Of a DNA stretch of 64,000 nt, positions 44,561-54,176 are shown piece by piece. The number at the start of each line of letters is the position of its first letter. The stretch's first letter is position 1. The translations under genes and the position numbers were made by a program. The stretch comes from Flavobacteriaceae bacterium MAR_2010_72. GTDB lineage: Bacteria; Bacteroidota; Bacteroidia; Flavobacteriales; Flavobacteriaceae. The DNA lies in contig QXCW01000002.1 of the NCBI GenBank assembly GCA_003550275.1, positions 1 through 64,000 on the forward strand, in the 5' to 3' direction. The notes under the pieces are model-generated. The model saw nothing but the letters and a program-made list of their open reading frames with translations, ran no database searches and was not told the DNA's origin.

Positions 44561-45616
44561 CTATATGTCGTCGTAATCCACTTTAATGGTTGGTGTTGTG
44601 GGATGCGCTTGACAAGTTAAAATAAGGCCTTCGGCCAATTCGCTATCGGTTAAGATGTTGTTTTGTCGCATGGTAGCTTCTCCTTCGGTTAAACGAGCCA
44701 AACAGCTGCTGCAAATACCGCCTTGACAAGAGTAAGGGGCATCAATATCTTCATCTAAAGCGGCTTCTAAAATAGATTGTTTTTGAGACATTTCAAATGT
44801 CGTTATTTCTTCGTCAACTATTACGGTAACCATGGTTTTACCAGATGCAACAGATACATCTTCAACCTCATCCACTTTAGCGGCTTTAAAAAGCTCAAAA
44901 AATACACGCTCTTTCGGAATTCCGTGCTCTTCAAGAACATCTTTGACCGTATAGATCATACCTTCAGGGCCACACAAATAATAAGCATCTACAACAATAT
45001 CTTTGTACTTGTTTTTCATTACAAAATTCACCGTGCTTTTTTCAATACGACCAAAAATAGCATCGTCCTCATCAGCTTGGCTAAACACAAACTGAACAGA
45101 AAATCGATTGCTGTACTGATGCTGAAGCTCTAAAAGCTCGTTTAAAAACATGGTGTCCTTTGTGGTTTTATTTCCGTAGACAAGAATTACTTTACTATAA
45201 ACCTCTTCCTCTAATGCACATTTAATAATACTCAAAACAGGGGTAATCCCACTGCCAGCTGCAAATAAGGCGATGTTTTTGGTTTTGGAGTCATTGGGTT
45301 GAAAAACAAAACGTCCTTTTGGTGGAGCAACTTCTAAAATATCGCCAATTTTTAACCGTTGGTTAGCATAGGCAGAAAACGTTCCGTCAGTTACTTCTTT
45401 TATGCCCACTTTAAGGTCTCTACTTTTTGGAGAGGCGCATAACGAGTAATCTCGCCGTACCTCAAGACCATTAATTTCGGCCTTTAAAGTTATATATTGA
45501 CCTGCCTTAAATACAAAGATGTCATTAAGGGATTCAGGTACATTAAAACTAACTACAACTGAAGATTCTGTTTCTCTTTGAATGTTTTTAACAGAGAGTT
45601 TATGAAATTGAGACAT
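44561..45616 (-). CDS. ferredoxin-NADP reductase-type oxidoreductase with C-terminal 2Fe-2S domain (PaaE-like)
   Basis: 351 residues from ATG 45616 (MSQFHKLSVKNI); an in-frame start at 45673 would extend across the likely promoter and is less plausible. Order: FAD-binding barrel (RRDYSLCASP), NAD(P)-binding domain (AAGSGITPVLSII, YLCGPEGMI), then a plant-type ferredoxin with CQGGICSSC and a fourth Cys in LILTCQAH. Transfers electrons from NADPH to an unknown partner. It resembles PaaE, but no paa oxygenase genes are present. Confidence 0.9.
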   Translation of the reverse strand: MSQFHKLSVKNIQRETESSVVVSFNVPESLNDIFVFKAGQYITLKAEINGLEVRRDYSLCASPKSRDLKVGIKEVTDGTFSAYANQRLKIGDILEVAPPKGRFVFQPNDSKTKNIALFAAGSGITPVLSIIKCALEEEVYSKVILVYGNKTTKDTMFLNELLELQHQYSNRFSVQFVFSQADEDDAIFGRIEKSTVNFVMKNKYKDIVVDAYYLCGPEGMIYTVKDVLEEHGIPKERVFFELFKAAKVDEVEDVSVASGKTMVTVIVDEEITTFEMSQKQSILEAALDEDIDAPYSCQGGICSSCLARLTEGEATMRQNNILTDSELAEGLILTCQAHPTTPTIKVDYDDI

Positions 45617-45629
45617 GAATGTTTTTTTG

Positions 45630-45637
45630 CAAAAGTA
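45630..45637 (-). promoter_or_regulatory. candidate -7 box for the reductase gene
   Basis: On the reverse strand these bases read TACTTTTG, matching TAnnTTTG, 13 bases before ATG 45616. This supports the shorter start. Confidence 0.45.
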
Positions 45638-45717
45638 ACAAATAGACTTGTAATAGGGTTTTGATTGTAACAAAAAGAGCTTTATTATTACTAATGGTTA
45701 AATACGTTCCGAAAAAT

Positions 45718-47196
45718 ATGATAAAACACTTCTTAAATTTAGAATGGAAACAGTTTTTTAGATCAGCAAGTTTTGGAAAAGGCCTTGCGCTTAAGATTTT
45801 GATGGTATTTTTGGCACTGTATTTTATGGTGACGTTTTTAGCAATTGGAGTGGCACTTTACCCAATTCTTAAAAAAGCCTTTCCAGAAGACGACCCTTTT
45901 ATAATTGTAAACAATTTTATTTTTTATTGGATTATTGCTGATTTGCTCATTAGGTTTTTCTTTCAAAAGCTTCCGGTAATGACGGTCAAACCATTACTCA
46001 CTTTACCAATTAAAAGAAGTAAGGTCATTAATTATGTCCTGGGCAAATCGTCGCTTTCATTTTTTAATTTTTTGCCCTTGTTTGCTATTATTCCATTTGG
46101 AATTGTGTTGTTATTTAATGGCTACAACTCGATTGAAGTACTGATTTGGATGCTTCTTTTATTGCTTATAACGCAAATCATAAATTTCTTGAATTTTATT
46201 GTTGAAAGCCTAACGGCAGAATCTGAAGTTTCCTTTTTGCCTTTAATATTGGTTTCAGGTTCTTTGTTTGCACTCAATTATTTTGAAGTCGTATCATTTT
46301 CATACGGACTTTCCAACGCCATTATTGCTACAATAAAGCAGCCCATATTAATGGTAGTACCAATGACACTATTAGCTGTTTTGTATTGGTGCAACTATAA
46401 ACTCTTAAAATCAAAGCTGTATCTTGATAATTCACTGCAATCTAAAACCCAAGAAGTTAAAACTTCAGAAATGGAATGGACACGACGGTTTGGTGATGTA
46501 GCCCCTTTCATGCAATTGGATCTCAAACTCATTTGGAGAAATAAACGACCCAGATCTAGTGTGTTTATCTTGGTTATCGGATTACTATATGGATTGTTTT
46601 TTTATCCCAATCCTATATACAAAGACATGGCATTTATGTATGGCTTTATAGGTGTTTTTGTTACGGGTATTTTTCTTATCAATTTTGGGCAATTCATCCC
46701 AGCTTGGGATAGTGGCTATTACAAACTTTTAATGAGTCAGAATATTAAGTATCAGGACTATTTAAGATCTAAATATGTCCTCATGGCGATGAGTGTAGTG
46801 ATTCTTTTCGTGTTGAGTATCCCTTATGTTTATTTTGGTTGGAAAATTTTATTAGCTCATTTTGCCGCCGCCATTTACAATATTGGGGTAAATACACATG
46901 TCATTTTATTTGCAGGATCATTCAACAGAAAGAAAATTGATTTAAACCAACGTGCAGCCTTCAATTATCAAGGTACTGGAGCCGTACAATGGCTTTTAGG
47001 TATTCCTTTAATGTTGTTACCAATTGGGATATTTTCAATTTTTCATTTCTTAATAAATTTTGAAGCTGGTATTGCGTCATTGGTGCTTTGTGGCATTCTC
47101 GGGATTGTTTTTCATCAAAAACTCATGGTCTTTATCACATCAAAATATTTAGATTCAAAACACAAAATGATTAGTGCCTTTAGTCAGGATAATTAA
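45718..47196 (+). CDS. DUF5687 family ABC transporter permease-like protein
   Basis: 492 residues from ATG 45718 (MIKHFLNLEWKQFFRS), the usual start of the family; an in-frame start at 45661 lies further upstream. About ten to twelve hydrophobic helices with a cytoplasmic hinge (EVKTSEMEWTRRFG, LKLIWRNKRPRSSV). DUF5687 proteins are the membrane partners of ABC-type ATPases in Bacteroidota, and one follows 11 bases later. Substrate unknown. Confidence 0.85.
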   Translation: MIKHFLNLEWKQFFRSASFGKGLALKILMVFLALYFMVTFLAIGVALYPILKKAFPEDDPFIIVNNFIFYWIIADLLIRFFFQKLPVMTVKPLLTLPIKRSKVINYVLGKSSLSFFNFLPLFAIIPFGIVLLFNGYNSIEVLIWMLLLLLITQIINFLNFIVESLTAESEVSFLPLILVSGSLFALNYFEVVSFSYGLSNAIIATIKQPILMVVPMTLLAVLYWCNYKLLKSKLYLDNSLQSKTQEVKTSEMEWTRRFGDVAPFMQLDLKLIWRNKRPRSSVFILVIGLLYGLFFYPNPIYKDMAFMYGFIGVFVTGIFLINFGQFIPAWDSGYYKLLMSQNIKYQDYLRSKYVLMAMSVVILFVLSIPYVYFGWKILLAHFAAAIYNIGVNTHVILFAGSFNRKKIDLNQRAAFNYQGTGAVQWLLGIPLMLLPIGIFSIFHFLINFEAGIASLVLCGILGIVFHQKLMVFITSKYLDSKHKMISAFSQDN

Positions 47197-47207
47197 TTTA
47201 AAACATT

Positions 47208-47915
47208 ATGATAGTTACATCAAACCTTTCAAAAACCTATAACAAAAATCGCGTATTGCACATTGAGAGTCTCGATATTCCAAAAGGTCAAAGTTTTGGT
47301 TTAGTGGGTAACAATGGCGCAGGAAAGACCACCTATTTTAGTTTGTTGTTGGATTTGATACAACCTACAACGGGCCACATTAAAAACAACACTATTTTGG
47401 TGCATGAAAGTGAAGATTGGAAACCCTTTACCTCATCATTTATAGATGAAAGTTTTTTAATAGGATATTTAACTCCTGAAGAATACTTTTATTTCATTGG
47501 AGAATTGAGAGGTCAAAATCGAGCAGATGTTGACAACTTACTTAATCAATTTGAAGATTTTTTTCATGGCGAAATTTTAAAGCAAAAAAAATACCTTCGA
47601 GATTTAAGCAAAGGAAATCAAAAAAAGGCTGGAATCGTTGCCGCCTTAATTGGCAACCCAGAAGTTATTATACTTGATGAACCCTTTGCTAACCTTGACC
47701 CTACTACACAAATTCGTCTAAAAGCCATAATAAAGGATTTGGCCGAAACCAAAGGGGTTACAGTCCTTATTTCTAGTCATGATTTAATGCATGTTACCGA
47801 TGTATGTGAACGTATTGTGGTACTAGAAAAAGGAAAAATTGTAAAAGACCTCGTAACCAGTGAGGCCACCTTAAAGGAATTAGAGACTCATTTTTCGGGC
47901 GCGATGGCAAACTAA
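47208..47915 (+). CDS. ABC transporter ATP-binding protein
   Basis: 235 residues. Walker A is GNNGAGKTT, the signature is LSKGNQKKAGI (a variant of LSGGQ), Walker B is VIILDEPFANLDP and the switch His lies in ISSHDLMH. Pairs with the DUF5687 membrane protein upstream to form an exporter of unknown substrate. Confidence 0.93.
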   Translation: MIVTSNLSKTYNKNRVLHIESLDIPKGQSFGLVGNNGAGKTTYFSLLLDLIQPTTGHIKNNTILVHESEDWKPFTSSFIDESFLIGYLTPEEYFYFIGELRGQNRADVDNLLNQFEDFFHGEILKQKKYLRDLSKGNQKKAGIVAALIGNPEVIILDEPFANLDPTTQIRLKAIIKDLAETKGVTVLISSHDLMHVTDVCERIVVLEKGKIVKDLVTSEATLKELETHFSGAMAN

Positions 47916-48021
47916 AAGTCTTTTCATTTTTCGGCTATAATTCAAAAAGATGCTTATTTTTACAACGATGCATACTATTTGCTGTCGTTTTTAGTTATAC
48001 TATAACCTAATAATACCAACG

Positions 48022-50568
48022 TTGACCGCTTCTTTTAGAACCATACTGCTTGTTTGTTTCACTTCACTTTTAGTTGTGGGATGTTCTCGTAAGAAAGACA
48101 AATTTCTCAACAGGAACTTTCATGCATTAGGAACAAAGTACAATATTTTATATAACGGAAACATCGCCTTGGAACAGGGTCGCGAGAGTGTTGACGATGC
48201 CTATACCGATAATTATTGGGACTTGCTGGAAGTTGAACGCATGCAAGTTTCAGACGAAATAGTTTTGCCAGGACAATCCAAAAACAAGGATTTTGAAGTC
48301 GCCGAAGAAAAAGCCATTAAAGCAGTCCAAAAACATGGGATGAATATTGCTGGGAAAGAGAAAAATCCGCAAATCGATGAGGCGTATTTGCTTTTGGGAA
48401 AAGCGCGATATTTTGACCAACGGTTTGTTCCGGCACTTGAGGCCTTCAACTATATTCTTTACAAATATCCAGCTAGTGATAAAATCAACCAAGCGAAAAT
48501 ATGGCGTGAAAAGGCAAATATTCGTTTAGAAAACAATGAATTAGCCATAAAAAATCTTAAACGCATAATTGAACGAGAGGAATTATCAGATCAAGATTTA
48601 GCAGACGCTTCAGCAATGTTGGCTTCTGCCTATATCAATGTTAAAGCAAAGGATAGTGCGCTAACACAATTGGCTATTGCAGCAGAATATACTAATGAAA
48701 ACACTCAAAAAGCACGATACAACTATATAAGAGGGCAACTCTACAACGAATTTGGTCATAAGGATAGCGCCAATTTTGCATTTGATAAAGTTATCGACCT
48801 TCATAGAAAAGTGCCACGTGCCTACTATATCAATGCCCATTTGGCCAAGGCTAATAATTTTGATTTTGAAAAAGGCAATAAGCTCGAATTTCAGGAGTAT
48901 TTGACCAAAATGGAAGAAAATAGAGAAAACAGGCCGTTTTTGGACAAAATTTATTACCAGATCGCCGAGTATCATAAAGCTAATGGTTCAGACACTATTG
49001 CAGAGCGCTATTACAATAAATCGTTAAGGACCAACTCTCAAGATTCCTATTTAAGATCGCTAGATTATTCTACTCTTGGCGATATGAGTTTTGACCGTTC
49101 TGAATATAAAAAGGCAGGTGCATATTATGACAGTACTATGGCCAGCTTAACATTAAATTCCAAGCCCTATCGCGTCATTAAACGTAAACGCGATAATTTG
49201 GAAGATGTTATTTATTATGAAGATGTAGCGCAGGTCAATGATAGCATCTTGTATCTCGTCAATCTATCAGAAGCTGAAAGACTCGATTATTTTCAAGCAT
49301 TTACACAAGATTTAAAAGAAAAAGCCGAAGAAAGGCAAGAGAAAGAAGAAATTGCGCAACGCCTTAATTCAGGATTGGCGACTAACAACATAAACACCGG
49401 GAATAATGATCCCCGTAGAGGATTGACCTCGGCCCCAGGACCACAATCGTTTTATTTTTACAATCAAACAACAGTTGCGTTTGGAAGAAATGAATTTATT
49501 AAGATTTGGGGAGATCGATCACTTAAAGATAACTGGAGACTTTCAAACAGTAATACATCCAACACCAATCAGCAAGTCAATGCTATTGTGGCCGGTGCAA
49601 CAGAAGAGGAGCTTTACGACCCTGAATTTTACATATCAAAAATCCCTACTGAAGGCAAAGCTATTGACAGCCTGATAAGAGACCGAAATTATGCGTATTA
49701 CCAATTGGGTGTTATCTATAAAGAAAAGTTTAAAGAACTTGAACTTGCAAAAAATAGGCTAAAGACACTTTTAAATAACGACCCTGAAGAACGCTTAATA
49801 CTTCCAACAAAGTATCATTTGTACCAGATATATGAAGGTTTAGGTGAAACCGAAGAGGCTAATATTGCAAAGAATGATATTATTTCTAATTATCCAGATT
49901 CGAGATATGCTGAATTACTTTTAAATCCGAAATCTCAATTATCAAAAGATCAAAATAGCCCAGAAAGCCTCTACGAAAAAGTGTATGAACAATTTTTGTC
50001 GCAAAACTATACTTCGGTAATTGAGCAAAGTGATCAATATATCAAAGAATTTGATGGCGAGTTTATTGTTCCGAAGTTTGAAATTTTAAAAGCCTCCGCC
50101 AGAGGGCGATTGTATGGATTTGAAGCCTACAAGGAAAGTATTAATTATATCGCTTTAAATTATCCTAATGCTGAGGAAGGGAAGAAGGCCGAAGAGATTA
50201 TCGAAGTTGTAATTCCTGTACTTGAGAAAAAAGGATTTACAGATGATGCATCAGCAAACAACTTCAACGTGATTTATCAATTTGATAATAATTCAAATGA
50301 AGATAGTGATGCATTTCTAAAAAAACTTCAGGAAGAAATAGCAGATATCAGATATTTTGAATTAAGTGCTACAAAAGATGTTTACGATAAAAATACTACC
50401 TTTATAGTAATACATGGCTTCAACAATATAGGAGGAGCCGTTGGTTTTGCTGATTTGTTGAGAGAACGAAAATCTAAAATCATTAAACCATATATAGCGA
50501 TTTCCTCTCCAAATTATGAAACCGTACAATTGCATAAAAATTTAGACGAATATATTAAAGCGCAGTAA
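48022..50568 (+). CDS. sprE: gliding motility/type IX secretion lipoprotein SprE (PorW)
   Basis: 848-residue TPR lipoprotein needed for type IX secretion and gliding in Flavobacterium (SprE; PorW in Porphyromonas). TTG start at 48022 leads a signal peptide with lipobox VVGC (Cys21). Helical repeats run through about 100-470 and 560-740. The opening NRNFHALGTKYNILYNG is highly characteristic. The final 70 residues form a separate small beta domain. No other T9SS genes are in the window. Bactofilin follows 1 base after the stop. Confidence 0.88.
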   Translation: MTASFRTILLVCFTSLLVVGCSRKKDKFLNRNFHALGTKYNILYNGNIALEQGRESVDDAYTDNYWDLLEVERMQVSDEIVLPGQSKNKDFEVAEEKAIKAVQKHGMNIAGKEKNPQIDEAYLLLGKARYFDQRFVPALEAFNYILYKYPASDKINQAKIWREKANIRLENNELAIKNLKRIIEREELSDQDLADASAMLASAYINVKAKDSALTQLAIAAEYTNENTQKARYNYIRGQLYNEFGHKDSANFAFDKVIDLHRKVPRAYYINAHLAKANNFDFEKGNKLEFQEYLTKMEENRENRPFLDKIYYQIAEYHKANGSDTIAERYYNKSLRTNSQDSYLRSLDYSTLGDMSFDRSEYKKAGAYYDSTMASLTLNSKPYRVIKRKRDNLEDVIYYEDVAQVNDSILYLVNLSEAERLDYFQAFTQDLKEKAEERQEKEEIAQRLNSGLATNNINTGNNDPRRGLTSAPGPQSFYFYNQTTVAFGRNEFIKIWGDRSLKDNWRLSNSNTSNTNQQVNAIVAGATEEELYDPEFYISKIPTEGKAIDSLIRDRNYAYYQLGVIYKEKFKELELAKNRLKTLLNNDPEERLILPTKYHLYQIYEGLGETEEANIAKNDIISNYPDSRYAELLLNPKSQLSKDQNSPESLYEKVYEQFLSQNYTSVIEQSDQYIKEFDGEFIVPKFEILKASARGRLYGFEAYKESINYIALNYPNAEEGKKAEEIIEVVIPVLEKKGFTDDASANNFNVIYQFDNNSNEDSDAFLKKLQEEIADIRYFELSATKDVYDKNTTFIVIHGFNNIGGAVGFADLLRERKSKIIKPYIAISSPNYETVQLHKNLDEYIKAQ

Positions 50569-50569
50569 A

Positions 50570-50998
50570 ATGTTTTCAGATATAAAAAAAGGAAAAATGG
50601 CAGCAACAGAAACATATTCACAGCAAAATTTAATTGCTAAGGGAACTACCATTACAGGCGATATAATCAGTGATGGTGATTTTAGAATTGAAGGCAACAT
50701 TCAAGGCAATCTTAAAACACCAGGAAAAGTTGTAGTTGGAAAAACAGGACTGATTAACGGAACTTTAAAAAGCGCCAATGCCGATATTGAAGGTAAATTT
50801 TCTGGCAAATTAATACTTACCGATACGCTTTCACTAAAATCTTCAGCACATGTTGAAGGTGAAGTTGAGGTGGGTAAATTGGCCGTTGAGCCTGGGGCTT
50901 CGTTTAACGCAACTTGCGTCATGAAGGGCTCTGTAAAAGAATTAAGCAAAGGTGAACAACAATCAAGACCCTCAAGAGAAACCGAAAAAACAGCTTAA
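50570..50998 (+). CDS. bactofilin family protein
   Basis: Polymer-forming cytoskeletal protein of 142 residues with a right-handed beta-helix core: IAKGTTITGDIISDGDFRIEG, GNLKTPGKVVVGKTG and further rungs to about residue 120, then a charged tail. ATG 50570 is used; an internal ATG at 50597 (MAATETYS) is possible. Bactofilins organise local cell-wall or envelope processes. Its 3' end overlaps atpZ by 47 bases. Confidence 0.92.
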   Translation: MFSDIKKGKMAATETYSQQNLIAKGTTITGDIISDGDFRIEGNIQGNLKTPGKVVVGKTGLINGTLKSANADIEGKFSGKLILTDTLSLKSSAHVEGEVEVGKLAVEPGASFNATCVMKGSVKELSKGEQQSRPSRETEKTA

Positions 50999-51188
50999 AA
51001 ACGCTGCCATACTCACCGGAATAGCCATTCAAATGGGTGTTACTATTTACCTGTTTGCCTTATTGGGCAAATGGTTAGATCGTGAGTATAATGATGGAGA
51101 AAAACTCTTTGTTATTATTTGTACGCTCACAGGGATTGCCATATCATTTTATCTAGTTATTAAACAAGTCAATAGAATTAAATACTAA
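50952..51188 (+). CDS. atpZ: AtpZ/AtpI family protein
   Basis: 78 residues with two membrane helices (about 19-40 and 50-70) and the family layout (QMGVTIYLFALLGKWLD). GTG start at 50952 lies inside the bactofilin gene, a 47-base overlap, so translation is probably coupled. AtpZ/AtpI proteins aid F0 assembly or metal uptake. The stop overlaps the next start (TAATG). Confidence 0.85.
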   Translation: MNNNQDPQEKPKKQLKNAAILTGIAIQMGVTIYLFALLGKWLDREYNDGEKLFVIICTLTGIAISFYLVIKQVNRIKY

Positions 51189-51583
51189 TGCCCCGTTCGC
51201 TTTTTAAGTTTTCAATACTTATTGTTGTCATCCTTGCGGTTACGTTTACCTTTCATTTAACTACGCTCAATTATCTTGATTTACCTTTATATGCAGATAA
51301 AATTATTGAGGCTTACATCATCAATGCAGGTTTGGCGATAGTGATTTATATTGCGATGCTTGCCTTGAAGAACAGATTTCAAAGCCAAATGGGGTTTCTC
51401 TTTATGTTTGGCAGTGCTCTTAAATTTCTTGTTTTTTTCATCGTTTTTTATCCCTTCTACAAACTGGACGATGTGATAAGTAGAACAGAATTTTTTGCAT
51501 TTTTCCTACCCTATGCAACATGCCTTATAATTGAAACAATCAGCCTTTCAAAATGGTTGAATAAGGTGGATTCAAACAAGTGA
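51188..51583 (+). CDS. AtpI-like four-helix membrane protein
   Basis: 131 residues with four hydrophobic segments (about 9-27, 41-60, 69-91, 100-122). No specific motif, but its place between atpZ and atpB and overlap with atpZ match the small membrane protein (subunit-I-like) seen in Bacteroidota atp operons. Role in F0 assembly is inferred. Confidence 0.6.
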   Translation: MPRSLFKFSILIVVILAVTFTFHLTTLNYLDLPLYADKIIEAYIINAGLAIVIYIAMLALKNRFQSQMGFLFMFGSALKFLVFFIVFYPFYKLDDVISRTEFFAFFLPYATCLIIETISLSKWLNKVDSNK

Positions 51584-51616
51584 AAAATACCCATTAAAAT
51601 AAAATATAAAATAGTT

Positions 51617-51645
51617 TTTGTTTTTGAGATAAAAACCTACCTTTG
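51617..51645 (+). promoter_or_regulatory. candidate promoter of the atp operon
   Basis: TTTG at 51617-51620 and TACCTTTG at 51638-51645 are separated by 17 bases, a good match to the Bacteroidota TTTG/TAnnTTTG promoter. It lies 34 bases before atpB in the 96-base gap after the AtpI-like gene. Confidence 0.6.
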
Positions 51646-51679
51646 CAGCGATTTTTAAGCCACTATTAGATAGAGTGAT

Positions 51680-52768
51680 ATGCGAAGAAAAATATCTGTA
51701 AAAACAATTACCTTATTACTGTTTTTAGTCTCATTTGTGACTTTCGGTCAAGAAGAGCACGGTCAAGCCAAATCAGGCACTGATAAAAGAAGTGAAATAA
51801 AAGAGTATATACAGCACCATTTACAAGATTCATACGATTTTAATTTGTTCTCATGGACTACAGATGCAGGCGAGGAAAAACATTTTGGTTTTCCGCTTCC
51901 AGTTATTTTATGGGACGATGGTTTAAAGGTCTTTTCGTCTTCAAAATTCCACCATGGGGAAACTGTTGCTGAGGTTGACGGTAATTACTACAAAAACTAC
52001 CACGGTAAAATCTATAAAACAGATGCCGAGGGAACTATCAATTACGATGCAGAGCACCATGCTACAAATGAAAAACCATTAGATTTTTCAATTACCAAAA
52101 ACGTGACCATGATTTTAATGGTGTTTGCGATCATGTTTTTTATGTTCAGAAGAATGGCCAAGTCATATCAAAAAAACAATGGTATGCCAAAAGGGATGGG
52201 GCGTTTCTTGGAACCAATTGTAATTTATGTTCGTGACGAAATAGCTATTCCTAATATTGGTGAAGAACATTATAAGAGATACATGAGTTATTTGCTTACA
52301 GTATTTTTCTTTGTATGGATAGTGAACTTGTTTGGTTTAACACCAATAGGAATGAACGTTACCAACAACATAGCTGTAACCCTATGTTTGGCACTTATCA
52401 CGTATGTTATTACTACGTTTTCAGGTAATAAAAACTATTGGAAGCACATTTTTTGGATGCCAGGCGTTCCAGTTCCGATGAAAATTATTTTAGCACCAAT
52501 AGAACTTTTAGGAACCATTATAAAGCCTTTCTCATTAATGATACGTTTGTATGCAAATATCACAGCCGGACATATTGTATTAATGAGTATTATTGGGATG
52601 ATGTTTGTGTTCCATAATTGGGTAGGAAGTTCTTTATCATTTTTGCTAGCATTTGTATTAGGAATTTTAGAGCTGTTAGTGGCAGCGTTACAAGCCTATA
52701 TTTTTACAGTGTTATCAGCATTATATTTCGGTATGGCTGTTGAAGAGCATCATGATGAAGCACATTAA
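51680..52768 (+). CDS. atpB: F0F1 ATP synthase subunit a
   Basis: 362 residues, long because of an N-terminal signal-like segment (about 1-23, ending TFGQ) and a soluble extension of about 110 residues typical of Bacteroidota. The membrane part carries NLFGLTPIGMNVT and the essential Arg in SLMIRLYANITAGH, which works with the c-ring Glu in proton transfer. The C-terminus is His/Glu-rich. Followed 34 bases later by atpE. Confidence 0.96.
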   Translation: MRRKISVKTITLLLFLVSFVTFGQEEHGQAKSGTDKRSEIKEYIQHHLQDSYDFNLFSWTTDAGEEKHFGFPLPVILWDDGLKVFSSSKFHHGETVAEVDGNYYKNYHGKIYKTDAEGTINYDAEHHATNEKPLDFSITKNVTMILMVFAIMFFMFRRMAKSYQKNNGMPKGMGRFLEPIVIYVRDEIAIPNIGEEHYKRYMSYLLTVFFFVWIVNLFGLTPIGMNVTNNIAVTLCLALITYVITTFSGNKNYWKHIFWMPGVPVPMKIILAPIELLGTIIKPFSLMIRLYANITAGHIVLMSIIGMMFVFHNWVGSSLSFLLAFVLGILELLVAALQAYIFTVLSALYFGMAVEEHHDEAH

Positions 52769-52784
52769 TAAATTGAATGTTTAA

Positions 52785-52994
<210 letters not shown>

Positions 52995-53002
52995 AACAAA
53001 CA

Positions 53003-53042
53003 AAAAGATACAGCTATAACGGTTGGTTGTAGCTGTTCTTTT
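53003..53042. terminator. strong hairpin between atpE and atpF (attenuator or mRNA-stabilising)
   Basis: An 11-bp stem with one G-T pair (53010-53020 with 53026-53036) has a 5-base loop and extends across a single bulge by six more A-T-rich pairs (53003-53008 with 53037-53042). The lower part resembles an intrinsic terminator tail. Located 9 bases after atpE, it could lower transcription of later genes or protect the atpE message. Confidence 0.65.
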
Positions 53043-53077
53043 AAATTAAACATTAATTAGTTTAGAAATAACATATT

Positions 53078-53578
53078 ATGGAAAAATTACTTGATCAGTT
53101 TTCATTAGGATTGTTTTTTTGGCAAGCAGTATTATTTATTGCTTTAATTCTTTTATTAAGAAAGTTTGCTTGGAAACCTATTTTGGATTCAGTAAACAAT
53201 AGAGAAGAAGGAATTAAAAATGCACTTGAATCTGCTGAAAAAGCAAAGTTGGAGATGCAAAACCTTCAAGCCGACAACGAAAAACTTCTGCAAGAGGCCA
53301 GATTAGAGCGCGAAGCTATGTTAAAGGAAGCACGTGATATCAAGGCTAAAATGATTGAAGATGCAAAAGGAGAAGCACAGTCACAAGCAAGTAAAATAAT
53401 TGAACAAGCTCAAACAGCTATCGAAAGTGAAAAGAAGGCAGCCATGACCGAACTTAAAAATCATGTTGCAACTTTGTCTCTGGAAATTGCTGAAAAAGTA
53501 GTTCGTAAAGAGTTATCTACACAAGACAGCCAAGAAAAATTGGTGGAGTCTATGTTAGGTGAAGCAAAATTAAACTAA
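53078..53578 (+). CDS. atpF: F0F1 ATP synthase subunit b
   Basis: 166 residues: an N-terminal membrane helix (about 10-28, FWQAVLFIALILLL), KFAWKPI, then a long charged coiled-coil of alanine, lysine and glutamate to the C-terminus. It forms the peripheral stalk. The 5-base gap to atpH indicates coupling. Confidence 0.95.
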   Translation: MEKLLDQFSLGLFFWQAVLFIALILLLRKFAWKPILDSVNNREEGIKNALESAEKAKLEMQNLQADNEKLLQEARLEREAMLKEARDIKAKMIEDAKGEAQSQASKIIEQAQTAIESEKKAAMTELKNHVATLSLEIAEKVVRKELSTQDSQEKLVESMLGEAKLN

Positions 53579-53583
53579 CTAAA

Positions 53584-54120
53584 ATGGCAGGAGCAAGAGC
53601 AGCAGTACGATATGCCAAGGCAGTTTTAAGTTTGGCTTCAGATCAAAAAATGGCCGAAGCGGTTAATACTGATATGAAGTTAATGGCTAATACAATTGCT
53701 AATAGTGAGGACCTTAAAAATGTCGTTAAAAGCCCAGTGGTTAGGTCTTCAGTAAAAAAAGAAGTGCTTCAACAAGTTTTTAAAGGTACTAACGCAATTA
53801 CTGGAAATTTAATAGACACATTAATTGCTAACAAAAGAGTAGCGCTTTTAGAAGAAATAGCTTCTAAATATACACAACTATACGATACTTTGAGAGGAAC
53901 TCAAGTAGCAAAAGTGATTACAGCCGTTCCACTTACTGATGGATTAAAATCCAAGGTTTTGGCTAAAATTAAAGAGCTTACTGGTAAAGATGTTGAGGTT
54001 GAAAGCACTATTGATGAAAGTATTTTAGGAGGCTTCATTTTACGTGTTGGAGATATACAATATGACGCAAGCATCGCTAACAATCTAAATAAGTTAAAAA
54101 GAGAATTTACATTAAACTAA
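53584..54120 (+). CDS. atpH: F0F1 ATP synthase subunit delta
   Basis: 178 residues with the OSCP/delta layout: RYAKAVLSLA at the N-terminus, and the C-terminal AKVITAVPLTD, ILGGFILRVGDIQYDASI. Connects the peripheral stalk to the F1 head. Separated from atpA by 56 bases containing a nested palindrome. Confidence 0.95.
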   Translation: MAGARAAVRYAKAVLSLASDQKMAEAVNTDMKLMANTIANSEDLKNVVKSPVVRSSVKKEVLQQVFKGTNAITGNLIDTLIANKRVALLEEIASKYTQLYDTLRGTQVAKVITAVPLTDGLKSKVLAKIKELTGKDVEVESTIDESILGGFILRVGDIQYDASIANNLNKLKREFTLN

Positions 54121-54122
54121 AA

Positions 54123-54160
54123 GCGTTAGAAATAGATTTTAAAATCTAAATGTCTAACGC
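54123..54160. repeat. nested palindrome between atpH and atpA
   Basis: An inner perfect 16-bp palindrome (54133-54148) sits inside an outer 8-bp stem (54123-54130 with 54153-54160). As RNA it forms a stem-loop filling most of the 56-base gap. No T run follows, so RNA processing or stability is more likely than termination. Confidence 0.6.
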
Positions 54161-54176
54161 CTAATATCAAATAAAA

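Noticed and set aside
45661-45717. N-terminal extension of the DUF5687 protein
   Set aside because: Family proteins begin at MIKHFLNLEW; the extra 19 codons start at a TTG close to the divergent promoter region.
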